This document shows positions 14,387 to 23,328 of a stretch of 29,260 nt of DNA, in pieces (positions within the stretch are counted from its first letter, which is position 1; every line of letters starts with the position of its first letter). The notes below the pieces were generated by a model. It saw only the letters and a list, made by a program, of their open reading frames with translations. It made no database searches and was not told where the DNA came from. Both the position numbers and the translations under genes were made by a program. Origin of the DNA: Porphyromonadaceae bacterium UBA7180 (GTDB taxonomy: Bacteria; Bacteroidota; Bacteroidia; Bacteroidales; Muribaculaceae); the NCBI GenBank assembly GCA_002491165.1, contig DKVK01000074.1, positions 1 through 29,260 on the forward strand, in the 5' to 3' direction.

Positions 14387-15727
14387 ATGAACAGCCATCG
14401 CTATCTGCCACATACGGGCGAGGATATAGCCCGTATGCTCCGGTGCTGCGGTGTGACAGCCGTCGACGACCTCTACGCCGATGTGCCGCCGCAACTGCGT
14501 CTTGCAAAGGGCTATGACCTTCCGCAGGGCATGAGCGAGCCTGAACTGCGCGGCTATTTCGCCGCCCTTGGACGGCTCAACCGAGAAATGGCATGCTTTG
14601 CCGGAGCCGGGTTCTACAGGCACTATACACCGTCGGCTGTAACGTCGATTCTCAGCCGGTCGGAATTCGCCACTGCCTACACTCCCTACCAACCCGAGAT
14701 TTCTCAGGGCACCCTGCAATATATTTTCGAATACCAGAGCATGATGTGCGCGCTCACGGGCATGGAGGTCAGCAACGCATCCATCTACGACGGAGCCACC
14801 GCCACTGCCGAAGCCGTGAACATGGCCGTGGCATCGGCGCGCCGCCGCAAGCGTGTTCTGCTGTCGGCCACCGTGGCGCCGGCGGTCGCGCAAGTGCTGG
14901 CCACCTATGCCTCCGGCGCAGGTATTGTTATCGAGGTCATTCCGGAGGATCGTGGCACCACGTCCATTCCCGAGATGGAGAAGATGCTTGGCGCCGGTGA
15001 TGTGGCCGCAGTGGTGCTCTCACAGCCCAATTACTATGGAATCGTGGAGGATTACTCCGGCGTCGCCGACAAGATACATGCCGCCAAGGCACTGATGATT
15101 CTCAATAGCCATGCCTCACCTCTGGGTGTGCTCCGCACTCCTGCCGAATGGGGTGCCGACATCGCCTGCGGCGAGGCTCAGAGTCTGGGTATGCCGCTGA
15201 ACTACGGTGGCCCCGGACTGGGCTATCTGTGCTGCCGCAAATCCCTGATGCGCAAGCTGCCGGGGCGTGTGGTCGGTGCCACCACCGACCGCGAAGGCCG
15301 GCGCTGCTTTGTCCTTACCCTCCAGGCACGCGAACAGCATATACGGCGCCAGAAGGCGACATCCAACATATGCTCCAACCAGGGCATCATGACCCTCCAT
15401 GCCGCCGCGTATCTGTCGCTGATGGGAGCGGAAGGTCTGCGTAAAGTCAACGAACTGAGCTCTGCCGCTGCCCATTCCCTTGCCGAAGGTCTTGTAGCTA
15501 CCGGCGCTTTCGCGTTGCGGTATCCCGAGAGGCCTTTCCTCAACGAGTTCGTGCTCGATATCGCCGCTCCGCTTACCGCCGACGAGGTAATCGCCAGCGC
15601 GGCTGCCGCCGGCATTGTGGCAGGTGTGAAACTCGACGGCAGCTCCATTCTTGTCGCCGCCACGGAAATGTGCACGCCCGAAGATATCAACCGATATGTC
15701 GAACTTTTTAAGCCCGCCAGGAAATGA
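14387..15727 (+). CDS. gcvPA: Glycine dehydrogenase (decarboxylating) subunit 1
   Basis: This is the N-terminal half of the P protein, which with GcvPB decarboxylates glycine and loads the aminomethyl group on GcvH. The 446-residue product has subunit-1 features: FAGAGFYRHYTPSAV, the TAYTPYQPEISQGTLQ segment, and SIYDGATATAEA. It lacks the PLP lysine, which is in GcvPB, as expected. As I recall, Bacteroides has a single ~950-residue GcvP, so the two-gene form is notable here. Its last bases overlap the gcvPB start (ATGA at 15724-15727), which suggests translational coupling and equal output. Confidence 0.96.
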   Translation: MNSHRYLPHTGEDIARMLRCCGVTAVDDLYADVPPQLRLAKGYDLPQGMSEPELRGYFAALGRLNREMACFAGAGFYRHYTPSAVTSILSRSEFATAYTPYQPEISQGTLQYIFEYQSMMCALTGMEVSNASIYDGATATAEAVNMAVASARRRKRVLLSATVAPAVAQVLATYASGAGIVIEVIPEDRGTTSIPEMEKMLGAGDVAAVVLSQPNYYGIVEDYSGVADKIHAAKALMILNSHASPLGVLRTPAEWGADIACGEAQSLGMPLNYGGPGLGYLCCRKSLMRKLPGRVVGATTDREGRRCFVLTLQAREQHIRRQKATSNICSNQGIMTLHAAAYLSLMGAEGLRKVNELSSAAAHSLAEGLVATGAFALRYPERPFLNEFVLDIAAPLTADEVIASAAAAGIVAGVKLDGSSILVAATEMCTPEDINRYVELFKPARK

Positions 15728-17193
15728 ACCGTAAACTGTACGACAAACTGATATTCGAGCTTTCCAGGCCGGGACGCCACGGAGCCGATCTTCCCAGCTA
15801 CAACTACAGCCACAGCGCATGCACACTGCCCGAAGGTTTGCTGCGGGAGACGGCCCCGGAGCTGCCGGAAGTGGATGAGCCTACGGTTGTGCGCCACTAC
15901 ACCAATTCCTCGACCAACAACTTCGGTGTCGACACCGGCTTCTATCCTCTTGGGTCGTGCACCATGAAATACAATCCCAAGGTCGACGAGGCTGCCGTGG
16001 CCGATGCCGCTGTAGAGAATCTGCACCCGGCGCAGCCCGCCGACAGCGTGCAGGGCGCTCTGAAAATCTACCGCACCCTCGAGAAGGCCTTGGCCGAAGT
16101 GGGAGGCATGGCCGAGTTTTCACTGAATCCTTTCGCCGGTGCCCATGGTGAGTACACCGGGCTTATGGTGATACGCCGCTATTTCCTGGGCAAGGGCGAT
16201 GAGACACGCACCCGCGTTCTGGTTCCCGACAGTGCGCACGGAACCAACCCGGCCAGCGCCGCCATGGCCGGATTCGAGGTGGTGGAGGTGAAGAGCCTCG
16301 CCGACGGCACTGTCGACATCGACGATCTTGCCGGCAAACTCGACTCCACGGTGGCCGCGCTCATGATGACCAACCCCAACACCGTAGGCATGTTTGAGAA
16401 AGGCATCCCGCAGATAGCCTCGCTGGTGCACGATGCCGGAGCACTTCTCTACTACGACGGGGCGAACCTTAACCCGATGCTGGGAATAGCCCGCCCGGGC
16501 GACATGGGCTTCGATGTGATGCACATCAACCTGCACAAGACTTTCGCTACGCCGCATGGCGGAGGTGGTCCCGGAGCAGGCCCGGTGGGCGTCCGTGCCG
16601 GTCTGGAACAATACCTGCCGAATCCGAGGGTAGTGGAGGATGCCGAAGGTAAACTGACCGTGGAGTGTGGCAACGAGGCTTTCGGACGCGTCAGCTCATG
16701 GCTGGGAAATTATACAGTGTATATAAAGGCTCTGGCATATATACTCACAATGGGTGCCGAAGGGCTTGCTTGGGTGGGGCCTCTGGCCACTCTCAACGCC
16801 AACTATGTTAAAGAGAGCCTCAAGGACCTGTATCTTCTGCCCATCGACGGCCCCTGCAAGCACGAGTTCGTGTTCGACGGGCTGATAGACAAAAGCGGTG
16901 GCGTGACCACCCTGAATGTGGCCAAGCGTTTGCTCGATTATGGTTTCCATGCCCCCACCATCTACTTTCCTCTGCTTTTCCATGAAAGCCTCATGGTGGA
17001 ACCCACCGAGACAGAAAGTCCTGAGACACTCGATGCCTTCATCGAGGCCATGCGCGCTATCGCCCATGAAGCCAAGGAGAATCCGGAGTTTGTGAAAAAC
17101 GCTCCGTACGATACTCCGGTGAGCCATCCCGACGAGGACAAGGCCGCGCTGGAACCCTGTCTCACCTATGCCGAACTCATGGAACCCAGATGA
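15724..17193 (+). CDS. gcvPB: Glycine dehydrogenase (decarboxylating) subunit 2
   Basis: This is the PLP-bearing half of the P protein. The 489-residue product has the PLP-binding Lys272 in HINLHKTFATPHGGGGPG, plus FYPLGSCTMKYNPK (73-86) and DSAHGTNPASAAMAGF, all hallmark segments. The length is normal for subunit 2. It overlaps gcvPA by 4 bases and its stop overlaps the lpd start (ATGA at 17190-17193), so three enzymes are translationally coupled. With GcvPA it forms a heterotetramer in known systems. Confidence 0.97.
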   Translation: MNRKLYDKLIFELSRPGRHGADLPSYNYSHSACTLPEGLLRETAPELPEVDEPTVVRHYTNSSTNNFGVDTGFYPLGSCTMKYNPKVDEAAVADAAVENLHPAQPADSVQGALKIYRTLEKALAEVGGMAEFSLNPFAGAHGEYTGLMVIRRYFLGKGDETRTRVLVPDSAHGTNPASAAMAGFEVVEVKSLADGTVDIDDLAGKLDSTVAALMMTNPNTVGMFEKGIPQIASLVHDAGALLYYDGANLNPMLGIARPGDMGFDVMHINLHKTFATPHGGGGPGAGPVGVRAGLEQYLPNPRVVEDAEGKLTVECGNEAFGRVSSWLGNYTVYIKALAYILTMGAEGLAWVGPLATLNANYVKESLKDLYLLPIDGPCKHEFVFDGLIDKSGGVTTLNVAKRLLDYGFHAPTIYFPLLFHESLMVEPTETESPETLDAFIEAMRAIAHEAKENPEFVKNAPYDTPVSHPDEDKAALEPCLTYAELMEPR

Positions 17194-18500
17194 AGCACTA
17201 TAATATTGTTATAATCGGCGGTGGCCCCGGGGGCTATGAAGTGGCTGCCCGGGCCGCTGTCGCCGGAAGTTCCGTGGCTCTTTTCGAGAAGGACTATCTC
17301 GGGGGTACATGCCTCAACCGCGGGTGTATTCCCACGAAATGCATGTGCGCAGCCGCCGCGAGGATTCTCGATATCGGCAGTGCCGGTGAATTCGGAATCG
17401 GCGTCAGCGAAGTCAAGGCTGATTATGGGCAGGCCAAACGCCGTGCCGACGGAATCGTGGCCGACCTGCGCGCCGACATTTCGGCGTCGCTTGCCGGAGT
17501 GGAGGTAATCAACGCGGAAGCTTCGCTGAAAGGCGGAGGAGTTGTGGAGGCTGCCGGAACGGAATATTCAGCCGATACCATACTCATTGCCAGCGGGTCG
17601 CGTCCCGCGCAACTTCGATGTGCCGGCGCCGAATATGCCATCGACAGCGACATGCTGCTGGCTTCTGAATCGTTGCCTGCCGGGCCCGTGGCTATTGTCG
17701 GCGGCGGGGTGATAGGTCTTGAATTCGCATCGGTTCTGAATGCTTTCGGCGTTGATGTCACCGTGTTCGAATACTGCAAGGAGGTGCTTCCGGGTGTCGA
17801 TGCCGAACTGGCAAAACGTCTGCGCACGTCTCTTTCCAGACGAGGAGTGGGCTTTGTGCTTGGTGCCGCCGTGGAGGAAATCGGTGCAGACAGGACTGTA
17901 AGCTACAGCACACGCAAAGGCAAGGACACATTTGCCGCAGGTACCGTTCTGGCAGCAGTCGGGCGCAGACCTGTGCTGCCGCAGGGACTCGACGCCGCGG
18001 GCGTGCGGCTTGATGGCCGGGGCTTCATAGCAGTCGACCCAGCCACTATGGCCACGTCGGCGCCCGGAATATATGCCGCCGGCGATGTCAACGGCTTGTG
18101 TATGCTCGCTCACGCGGCATCGGCGCAGGCGAAAGTAGCGCTGGGATTTTCGCAGAGCCTATCGGTCGTACCTGCCGTGGTGTTCACCGAGCCTGAACTG
18201 GCAACAGTAGGACTCACTGTAGAAGCTGCCCGCGAACTATATCCGCAAGCCATGGCTCGCAAGGTGCCCTATGCCGCCAATGGAAAAGCACTTGCCGAAG
18301 GGCATGGCAGCGGACTGTTGAAATTGGTCTGCGATGGCGACAGTGGCCGCATTCTCGGTTGCCATGTCGTGGGTAGCCACGCAGCCGACCTTGTTGCCGA
18401 GGCAGCCGTGGTCATAGCCGCCGGCATGACCTGCGGCGACCTTGCCCGTGTTGTGCATGCGCATCCATCGTTGAGCGAACTGCTGCTTGCCGCATTGTGA
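17190..18500 (+). CDS. lpd: Dihydrolipoyl dehydrogenase (L protein)
   Basis: It reoxidises the dihydrolipoyl arm of GcvH with NAD+. The 436-residue product has the FAD-binding GGGPGGYEVA (10-19), redox disulfide Cys41/Cys46 in GGTCLNRGCIPTK, NAD-binding AIVGGGVIGLEFAS, IYAAGDV, and the catalytic His425/Glu430 pair in HAHPSLSE. It is shorter than E. coli Lpd (474), mainly through trimmed loops, and has no N-terminal lipoyl domain. Its place as the last gene of the gcv operon suggests it serves glycine cleavage rather than a 2-oxoacid dehydrogenase, but it could serve both. Confidence 0.96.
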   Translation: MKHYNIVIIGGGPGGYEVAARAAVAGSSVALFEKDYLGGTCLNRGCIPTKCMCAAAARILDIGSAGEFGIGVSEVKADYGQAKRRADGIVADLRADISASLAGVEVINAEASLKGGGVVEAAGTEYSADTILIASGSRPAQLRCAGAEYAIDSDMLLASESLPAGPVAIVGGGVIGLEFASVLNAFGVDVTVFEYCKEVLPGVDAELAKRLRTSLSRRGVGFVLGAAVEEIGADRTVSYSTRKGKDTFAAGTVLAAVGRRPVLPQGLDAAGVRLDGRGFIAVDPATMATSAPGIYAAGDVNGLCMLAHAASAQAKVALGFSQSLSVVPAVVFTEPELATVGLTVEAARELYPQAMARKVPYAANGKALAEGHGSGLLKLVCDGDSGRILGCHVVGSHAADLVAEAAVVIAAGMTCGDLARVVHAHPSLSELLLAAL

Positions 18501-18679
18501 TATCACGTTTATGGCTTCCATTCTCTAACAAACTTTAGCACAAGACCGTTGGAATACATCACACTGGCTTGTTATGCTTATAAAGGAAAGAGAACAGGCA
18601 CTGCATAGTGCGCTTGCTTCGGCCATCTGACAGTGATGCCCGTTGCCGGAGGTCATAAATAGAAATAGTTGAAACGTGG
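18501..18679. other. Gap after lpd with no recognised feature
   Basis: The 307-base gap between lpd and the small exported protein contains a terminator-like hairpin and a promoter near its right end. In this first part I see no gene, repeat or RNA fold that stands out. Confidence 0.5.
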
Positions 18680-18708
18680 GTAAGGCACTTTAATCGGTGC
18701 CTTACTTT
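18680..18708 (+). terminator. Probable terminator of the gcv operon
   Basis: GTAAGGCAC (18680-18688) pairs perfectly with GTGCCTTAC (18697-18705) around an 8-base loop, followed by only three T residues. It lies 180 bases beyond the lpd stop, so it is distant but is the best candidate before the next promoter. Confidence 0.55.
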
Positions 18709-18755
18709 CGTTGAGGCCGTAACTGTGTGCTGTATGGTTATTTATTGTTAAGAAG

Positions 18756-18787
18756 TTTGCCGTTTTTAGACATATGTGATAGCTTTG
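18756..18787 (+). promoter_or_regulatory. Promoter of the small exported protein (and perhaps pullulanase)
   Basis: TTTG at 18756-18759, a 20-base spacer and TAGCTTTG at 18780-18787 match the consensus. The start should be near 18793, 15 bases before ATG 18808. This rules out the earlier start at 18727. Confidence 0.82.
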
Positions 18788-18807
18788 TATCAGCTAAGCA
18801 TAAAACC

Positions 18808-19116
18808 ATGAAGACTCTCCAGTACATAGCGCTGTTTCTGGCAGCATGTGCCGCACCGGCATATGCCGCCGATGTAGTGCGCAATGTGGTGGAGGAGCCG
18901 GTGCGTACGCCCGACTGCACCATAACCGTACAGATGGGAGCCGTCGAATTGGATAATTCGTCCGAAGCTTCCGCAGAGGTGGAAATCTATGCCATTACAG
19001 GCACACGGGTGGCTGGAGGAAGAGTCGAAGGCCATTCCGACGTCCGCTTCGAGCTTGCTGCCGGTTGCTACATTGTCCGTGCCGGCACAACAACTGCAAG
19101 GATTATGGTGAAGTGA
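18808..19116 (+). CDS. Small exported protein resembling a lone T9SS-type C-terminal domain
   Basis: The 102-residue product has an N-terminal export signal. It reads either as signal peptidase I (cut after AYA, residue 20) or as a lipobox LAAC with Cys14; the first is my preference because the hydrophobic part before Cys14 is short. Residues ~60-102 follow the pattern of type A sorting domains of the type IX secretion system: VEIYAITGTRVAGG, a Gly turn, FELAAGCYIVRAG, then a short basic end. In T9SS cargo this domain sits behind a large catalytic part; here almost nothing precedes it. The start at 18808 follows the promoter. The pullulanase gene begins 58 bases later and may share the transcript. 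The function is unknown. Confidence 0.8.
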   Translation: MKTLQYIALFLAACAAPAYAADVVRNVVEEPVRTPDCTITVQMGAVELDNSSEASAEVEIYAITGTRVAGGRVEGHSDVRFELAAGCYIVRAGTTTARIMVK

Positions 19117-19174
19117 CCGGCCTTATGTGCGGCTATAACCTAATTTCGAGTGATTCAAGTAACTATAATCTGAC

Positions 19175-21178
19175 ATGCAAAACTTTATCCGTCCCATCGC
19201 CGGAATTTTTTTCGGCGTTGCCGCTATTACCATGAATGCCGCCGATTCCGACAGCCGCTATGCTTCGTGGCCCGACTATCAGGGCGACGACCTTGAACTG
19301 ATGGTCGACAATGCCGGCACCCACTTCACATTGTGGAGCCCTGAAGCAAAGGCTGCAGAAGTGCTCCTATATCCCACCGACCGCAACAGTGCGCCTGTGG
19401 ACACCCTTCACATGACAAAAGGTGAAAACGGAACCTGGCGGGCTTCGGTGCCACAGAAACTGCTGGGTAAATTCTACACCTTCCGGGTCGATGCCGGCCA
19501 TGGATTCATGGCGGAGACGCCGGGAGTCTGGGCCAAGGCCGTGGGCACCAACGGCAGGCGTGCCGCAATAATCGATATGTCCGCTACCGATCCCGAAGGC
19601 TGGAGCAACGACCGTGGGCCGCAGACAGCCGCCATTACCGATGCCGTTATCTACGAGATGCACCATCGCGATTTCAGCATCCATCCGTCGAGCGGCATAG
19701 TGCATAAAGGGAAGTTTCTGGCAATGACAGAAAACGGCACAAGCAATGATTCCGGTGCCCCCACCGGCTTAGACCATCTGCGAGAGCTGGGCATCACGCA
19801 CGTGCACATTCTTCCGTCCTACGATTACAACTCCGTAGATGAGGCCAACCTTCCCGCCAATGAGTATAACTGGGGATACGACCCCTATAACTACAATGCA
19901 CCCGAAGGGAGCTACTCGACCGACCCCTCCGATCCGTCGGTTCGTATCCGGGAAATGAAAGAAATGGTCAAGGCCCTCCATGATGCCGGCATCGGTGTGA
20001 TAATGGACGTGGTCTACAACCACACCGCCAACAACGACGATTCCAACTTCTCGCTCACGGCTCCGGGATATTTCTACCGTCACCGTCCCGACGGTTCGTA
20101 TTCCGATGCCTCCGGCTGTGGCAACGAGACAGCCTCCGAGCGCAGGATGATGAGCGACTTCATTGTCAATTCAGTGAAATACTGGGCAAAGGAATTCCAT
20201 ATCGACGGTTTCCGCTTCGACCTCATGGGTATCCACGACATAGAGACAATGAATCGTGTCGCCCGTGAACTCAAGGAAATCAATCCTTCGATTTTTGTAT
20301 ATGGCGAGGGCTGGACTGCCGGCGATTCGCCTCTGCCCGCAGAACAGCGAGCTCTCAAGGAGAATGTGGCACGCATGACAGGCATCGCCGTGTTCTCCGA
20401 CGACCTCAGGGATGCAGTGAAGGGCCACTACAGCAATGCCGCCGACCGCGGTTTCGCAACCGGTAAGCCCGGAAATGAGGAGACTGTGAAAATCGGCATC
20501 GTGGCCGCCACGGCACATCCTCAGGTCGACTACAGCAAGGGTAACAACTCACGGTTCGCCTATGCCTCTGCACCCACGCAGATAATCAATTATGTAAGCT
20601 GCCACGACGACCTTTCCCTTACCGACAAGCTGGCGGCATCCATGCCCGATGCCTCCGAAGCCGACCGCCAGCGCGCAGCGCGTCTGGCGCAGACAATAGT
20701 GTTCACCTCGCAGGGTACACCTTTCATGTTTGCCGGCGAAGAGGTGTTCCGCAACAAGAAAGGCATCCACAACACCTATCGCAGCCCCGACTCGGTGAAC
20801 GCCATCGACTGGAATCTCAAAACCTCCAATGCCGAACAATTCAACTACTATCGTGAGCTGATACGCCTGCGCAACGGGCACCCCGCTTTCCGCATGACCA
20901 CAGCCGAGGATATCGCGCGCAATCTGGTGTTCGACAGCATTGCATCGCCCAATGTGATATCCTATTCGCTGAAGAACAATGCCAACGGCGACAGCTTCAA
21001 GGAAATCAAGATTGTGTTCAACGGCTCCGATATACCTTTCGCGGCACGTATTCCCCGCGGTGAGTGGACCGTTATAGCACGCGACGGACAGATCAACGCC
21101 GACGGACTCGACACCAGCCGTGGCGGAACCGTGGTAGTGGCTCCCGTCTCTGCTCTCATCCTCGGCCGCACCCGCTGA
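19175..21178 (+). CDS. Exported type I pullulanase (GH13)
   Basis: It hydrolyses alpha-1,6 branches in pullulan and starch or glycogen fragments. The 667-residue product begins with a signal peptide (cut probably near MNA-AD, residue 22), so it acts in the periplasm or outside; no lipobox is seen. A CBM48-like module spans ~45-125. The GH13 barrel follows, with the type I pullulanase signature YNWGYDP (231-237), DVVYNHT (278-284), nucleophile Asp349 in GFRFDLMG, acid/base Glu378 in VYGEGW, and Asp478 in SCHDD. A beta-sandwich domain ends the protein. No susC/susD genes or SusR-type regulator lie nearby, so it is outside a classic starch utilisation locus. The gene may be read from the promoter at 18756. 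The gene name pulA would be reasonable. Confidence 0.94.
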   Translation: MQNFIRPIAGIFFGVAAITMNAADSDSRYASWPDYQGDDLELMVDNAGTHFTLWSPEAKAAEVLLYPTDRNSAPVDTLHMTKGENGTWRASVPQKLLGKFYTFRVDAGHGFMAETPGVWAKAVGTNGRRAAIIDMSATDPEGWSNDRGPQTAAITDAVIYEMHHRDFSIHPSSGIVHKGKFLAMTENGTSNDSGAPTGLDHLRELGITHVHILPSYDYNSVDEANLPANEYNWGYDPYNYNAPEGSYSTDPSDPSVRIREMKEMVKALHDAGIGVIMDVVYNHTANNDDSNFSLTAPGYFYRHRPDGSYSDASGCGNETASERRMMSDFIVNSVKYWAKEFHIDGFRFDLMGIHDIETMNRVARELKEINPSIFVYGEGWTAGDSPLPAEQRALKENVARMTGIAVFSDDLRDAVKGHYSNAADRGFATGKPGNEETVKIGIVAATAHPQVDYSKGNNSRFAYASAPTQIINYVSCHDDLSLTDKLAASMPDASEADRQRAARLAQTIVFTSQGTPFMFAGEEVFRNKKGIHNTYRSPDSVNAIDWNLKTSNAEQFNYYRELIRLRNGHPAFRMTTAEDIARNLVFDSIASPNVISYSLKNNANGDSFKEIKIVFNGSDIPFAARIPRGEWTVIARDGQINADGLDTSRGGTVVVAPVSALILGRTR

Positions 21179-21229
21179 AAAAAGAAAGAATATGTGCCAC
21201 CTTCGGAATGGATGGAAATTGAGTCTGCT

Positions 21230-21261
21230 GTTGTGGCAATCAGTTAAAATGCTTATCTTTG
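21230..21261 (+). promoter_or_regulatory. Promoter of the thrS-infC-rpmI-rplT operon
   Basis: GTTG at 21230-21233 (one mismatch to TTTG), a 20-base spacer and TATCTTTG at 21254-21261. The start should lie near 21267, about 58 bases before thrS. Confidence 0.72.
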
Positions 21262-21324
21262 CGGCTGATTTGTATGCTGATGCTGTGGCGGAGGCTCAAA
21301 TCTCTGTATCTCAATAAAGTATAT

Positions 21325-23265
21325 ATGATTTCAATCACTTTTCCCGATAATAGCGTCAAGGAATTTGAAGCGGGTGTTACGCCCCTCCAGATCGCTGAGA
21401 GCATTTCCGGCCGTCTCGCACGCGAAGTGCTTGCCGCCACTGTCGACGGCAAAGAGTGGGATCTGACACGCCCCATCACCGCCGACGCTGCCGTGAAACT
21501 CTTCAAGTGGGAAGACCCCGAAGGAAAACACGCTTTCTGGCACAGCTCGGCACATCTTCTTGCCGAAGCACTGCAGATTTTATATCCCGGTGTGAAATTC
21601 GGCATCGGTCCGGCGATAGAAAACGGTTTCTACTACGATATCGACCCGGGCGAACACACCCTCACATCTGCCGATTTTGCCAAAATCGAGGCAAAGATGC
21701 TCGAACTGGCAAAGCAGAACCAGCAGATTGTGCGTGCCGACATATCCAAAGCCGATGCGCTGGACTTCTTCGGCAAACGCGACGAAACATATAAGTGCGA
21801 GCTTATTTCCGAGCTGGAGGACGGACACATAACCACCTATACCCAAGGGGAGTTCACCGACCTTTGCCGTGGCCCGCATCTCCCGTCCACCGCGCCTATC
21901 AAGGCCGTGAAGGTGATGTCGCTGGCAGGAGCTTACTGGCGTGGCGATGAAAAACGTCCCCAGCTGGTACGTGTCTATGGCGTAACCTTCCCCAAGAAGT
22001 CGATGCTCGACGAGTATCTGGCACTTCTGGAGGAGGCGAAGAAACGCGACCACCGCAAGCTCGGCAAGGAAATGGAACTGTTCGCGTTCTCTGCCAAAGT
22101 AGGTGCCGGCCTGCCATTGTGGCTTCCCAAAGGAGCAGCCCTGCGCGACCGCCTCGAACAGTTCCTGCGCAAAATCCAGCGCCGCTATGGCTACCAGCAG
22201 GTTATAACCCCCCATATAGGCAACAAACAGCTTTATGTGACCTCCGGCCACTACGCCAAATACGGCAAGGACTCTTTCCAGCCCATCCACACCCCCGAGG
22301 AAGGCGAAGAGTACCTGCTCAAGCCGATGAACTGCCCCCACCACTGCGAAATCTACAAGACGTCGCCGCGCAGCTACCGCGACCTCCCCTTGCGCCTCGC
22401 AGAGTTCGGCACCGTCTACCGCTACGAACAGAGCGGCGAGCTCCACGGCCTGACCCGCGTGCGCGGATTTACGCAGGACGACGCCCACATCTTCTGCGCG
22501 CCGGAGCAGATCAAGGACGAGTTCCTAAAGGTGATGGACATCATCCTCTACATCTTCAAGGCGCTGAAGTTCGATAACTACGAGGCTCAGATTTCGCTCC
22601 GCGACCCGAAGAACAAAGAGAAATACATCGGTAGCGACGAGAACTGGCATAAAGCCGAACAGGCCATCATCGAAGCGTGTGCAGAAAAGGGCATCAACGC
22701 CCGCACCGAACTTGGCGAAGCCGCCTTCTACGGCCCGAAACTCGACTTCATGGTGCGCGACGCCATCGGTCGGCGCTGGCAGCTCGGCACCATCCAGGTG
22801 GACTACAACCTGCCCGAGCGCTTCGGCCTGGAATACACCGGCTCCGACAACCAGAAACACCGCCCCGTGATGATTCACCGCGCCCCGTTCGGCTCCATGG
22901 AACGTTTCGTAGCCGTGCTTCTGGAACACACCGCCGGTCACCTCCCCCTCTGGCTCATCCCCGAACAGGTGGTGGTCATGCCTATCTCGGAAAAATACAA
23001 TGACTACGCCCGCGAAGTGGCAAAGCGCCTTGACCGCAAGGACGTGCGAGCCATAGTGGACGACCGCAATGAGAAAATCGGCAAGAAAATCCGCGACAAC
23101 GAACTCAAGAAGATTCCCTATCTGCTCGTGGTAGGCGAAAAGGAAGCCGCAGAAGGCACCGTTTCGGTACGCCGCCAGGGAGAGGGGGACCGCGGAGCGA
23201 TGCCGGTAGACGACTTTGCCGGCATGATCAACGACGAAGTGGCCGCCATGACGCCGGATTTCTAA
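21325..23265 (+). CDS. thrS: Threonyl-tRNA synthetase
   Basis: It charges tRNA-Thr and edits Ser-tRNA-Thr. The 646-residue product contains a TGS domain (~1-62), the editing domain with the zinc-type HSSAH motif (73-77) and CRGPHLP, the class II catalytic core (LPKGAALRDRLEQF, MNCPHHCEIYK with zinc-ligand Cys, RYEQSGELHGLTRVRGFTQDD in pieces), and a C-terminal anticodon-binding domain (~545-640). Length and order are standard. The start at 21325 gives MISITFPDNSVKEF, the expected TGS beginning; the frame opens at 21259, which overlaps the promoter. infC follows 63 bases downstream, the widespread thrS-infC-rpmI-rplT order. No T-box leader is seen. Confidence 0.97.
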   Translation: MISITFPDNSVKEFEAGVTPLQIAESISGRLAREVLAATVDGKEWDLTRPITADAAVKLFKWEDPEGKHAFWHSSAHLLAEALQILYPGVKFGIGPAIENGFYYDIDPGEHTLTSADFAKIEAKMLELAKQNQQIVRADISKADALDFFGKRDETYKCELISELEDGHITTYTQGEFTDLCRGPHLPSTAPIKAVKVMSLAGAYWRGDEKRPQLVRVYGVTFPKKSMLDEYLALLEEAKKRDHRKLGKEMELFAFSAKVGAGLPLWLPKGAALRDRLEQFLRKIQRRYGYQQVITPHIGNKQLYVTSGHYAKYGKDSFQPIHTPEEGEEYLLKPMNCPHHCEIYKTSPRSYRDLPLRLAEFGTVYRYEQSGELHGLTRVRGFTQDDAHIFCAPEQIKDEFLKVMDIILYIFKALKFDNYEAQISLRDPKNKEKYIGSDENWHKAEQAIIEACAEKGINARTELGEAAFYGPKLDFMVRDAIGRRWQLGTIQVDYNLPERFGLEYTGSDNQKHRPVMIHRAPFGSMERFVAVLLEHTAGHLPLWLIPEQVVVMPISEKYNDYAREVAKRLDRKDVRAIVDDRNEKIGKKIRDNELKKIPYLLVVGEKEAAEGTVSVRRQGEGDRGAMPVDDFAGMINDEVAAMTPDF

Positions 23266-23328
23266 AACCCTTAAACAGAAGAAGTATCTAAACCAACTTC
23301 AATATCCCCATCCCCACAAAGACAATTA

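Noticed and set aside
13019..14893. 624-codon minus-strand frame across gcvT, gcvH and gcvPA
   Set aside because: It is an antisense shadow of three clear gcv genes caused by high GC codon bias.
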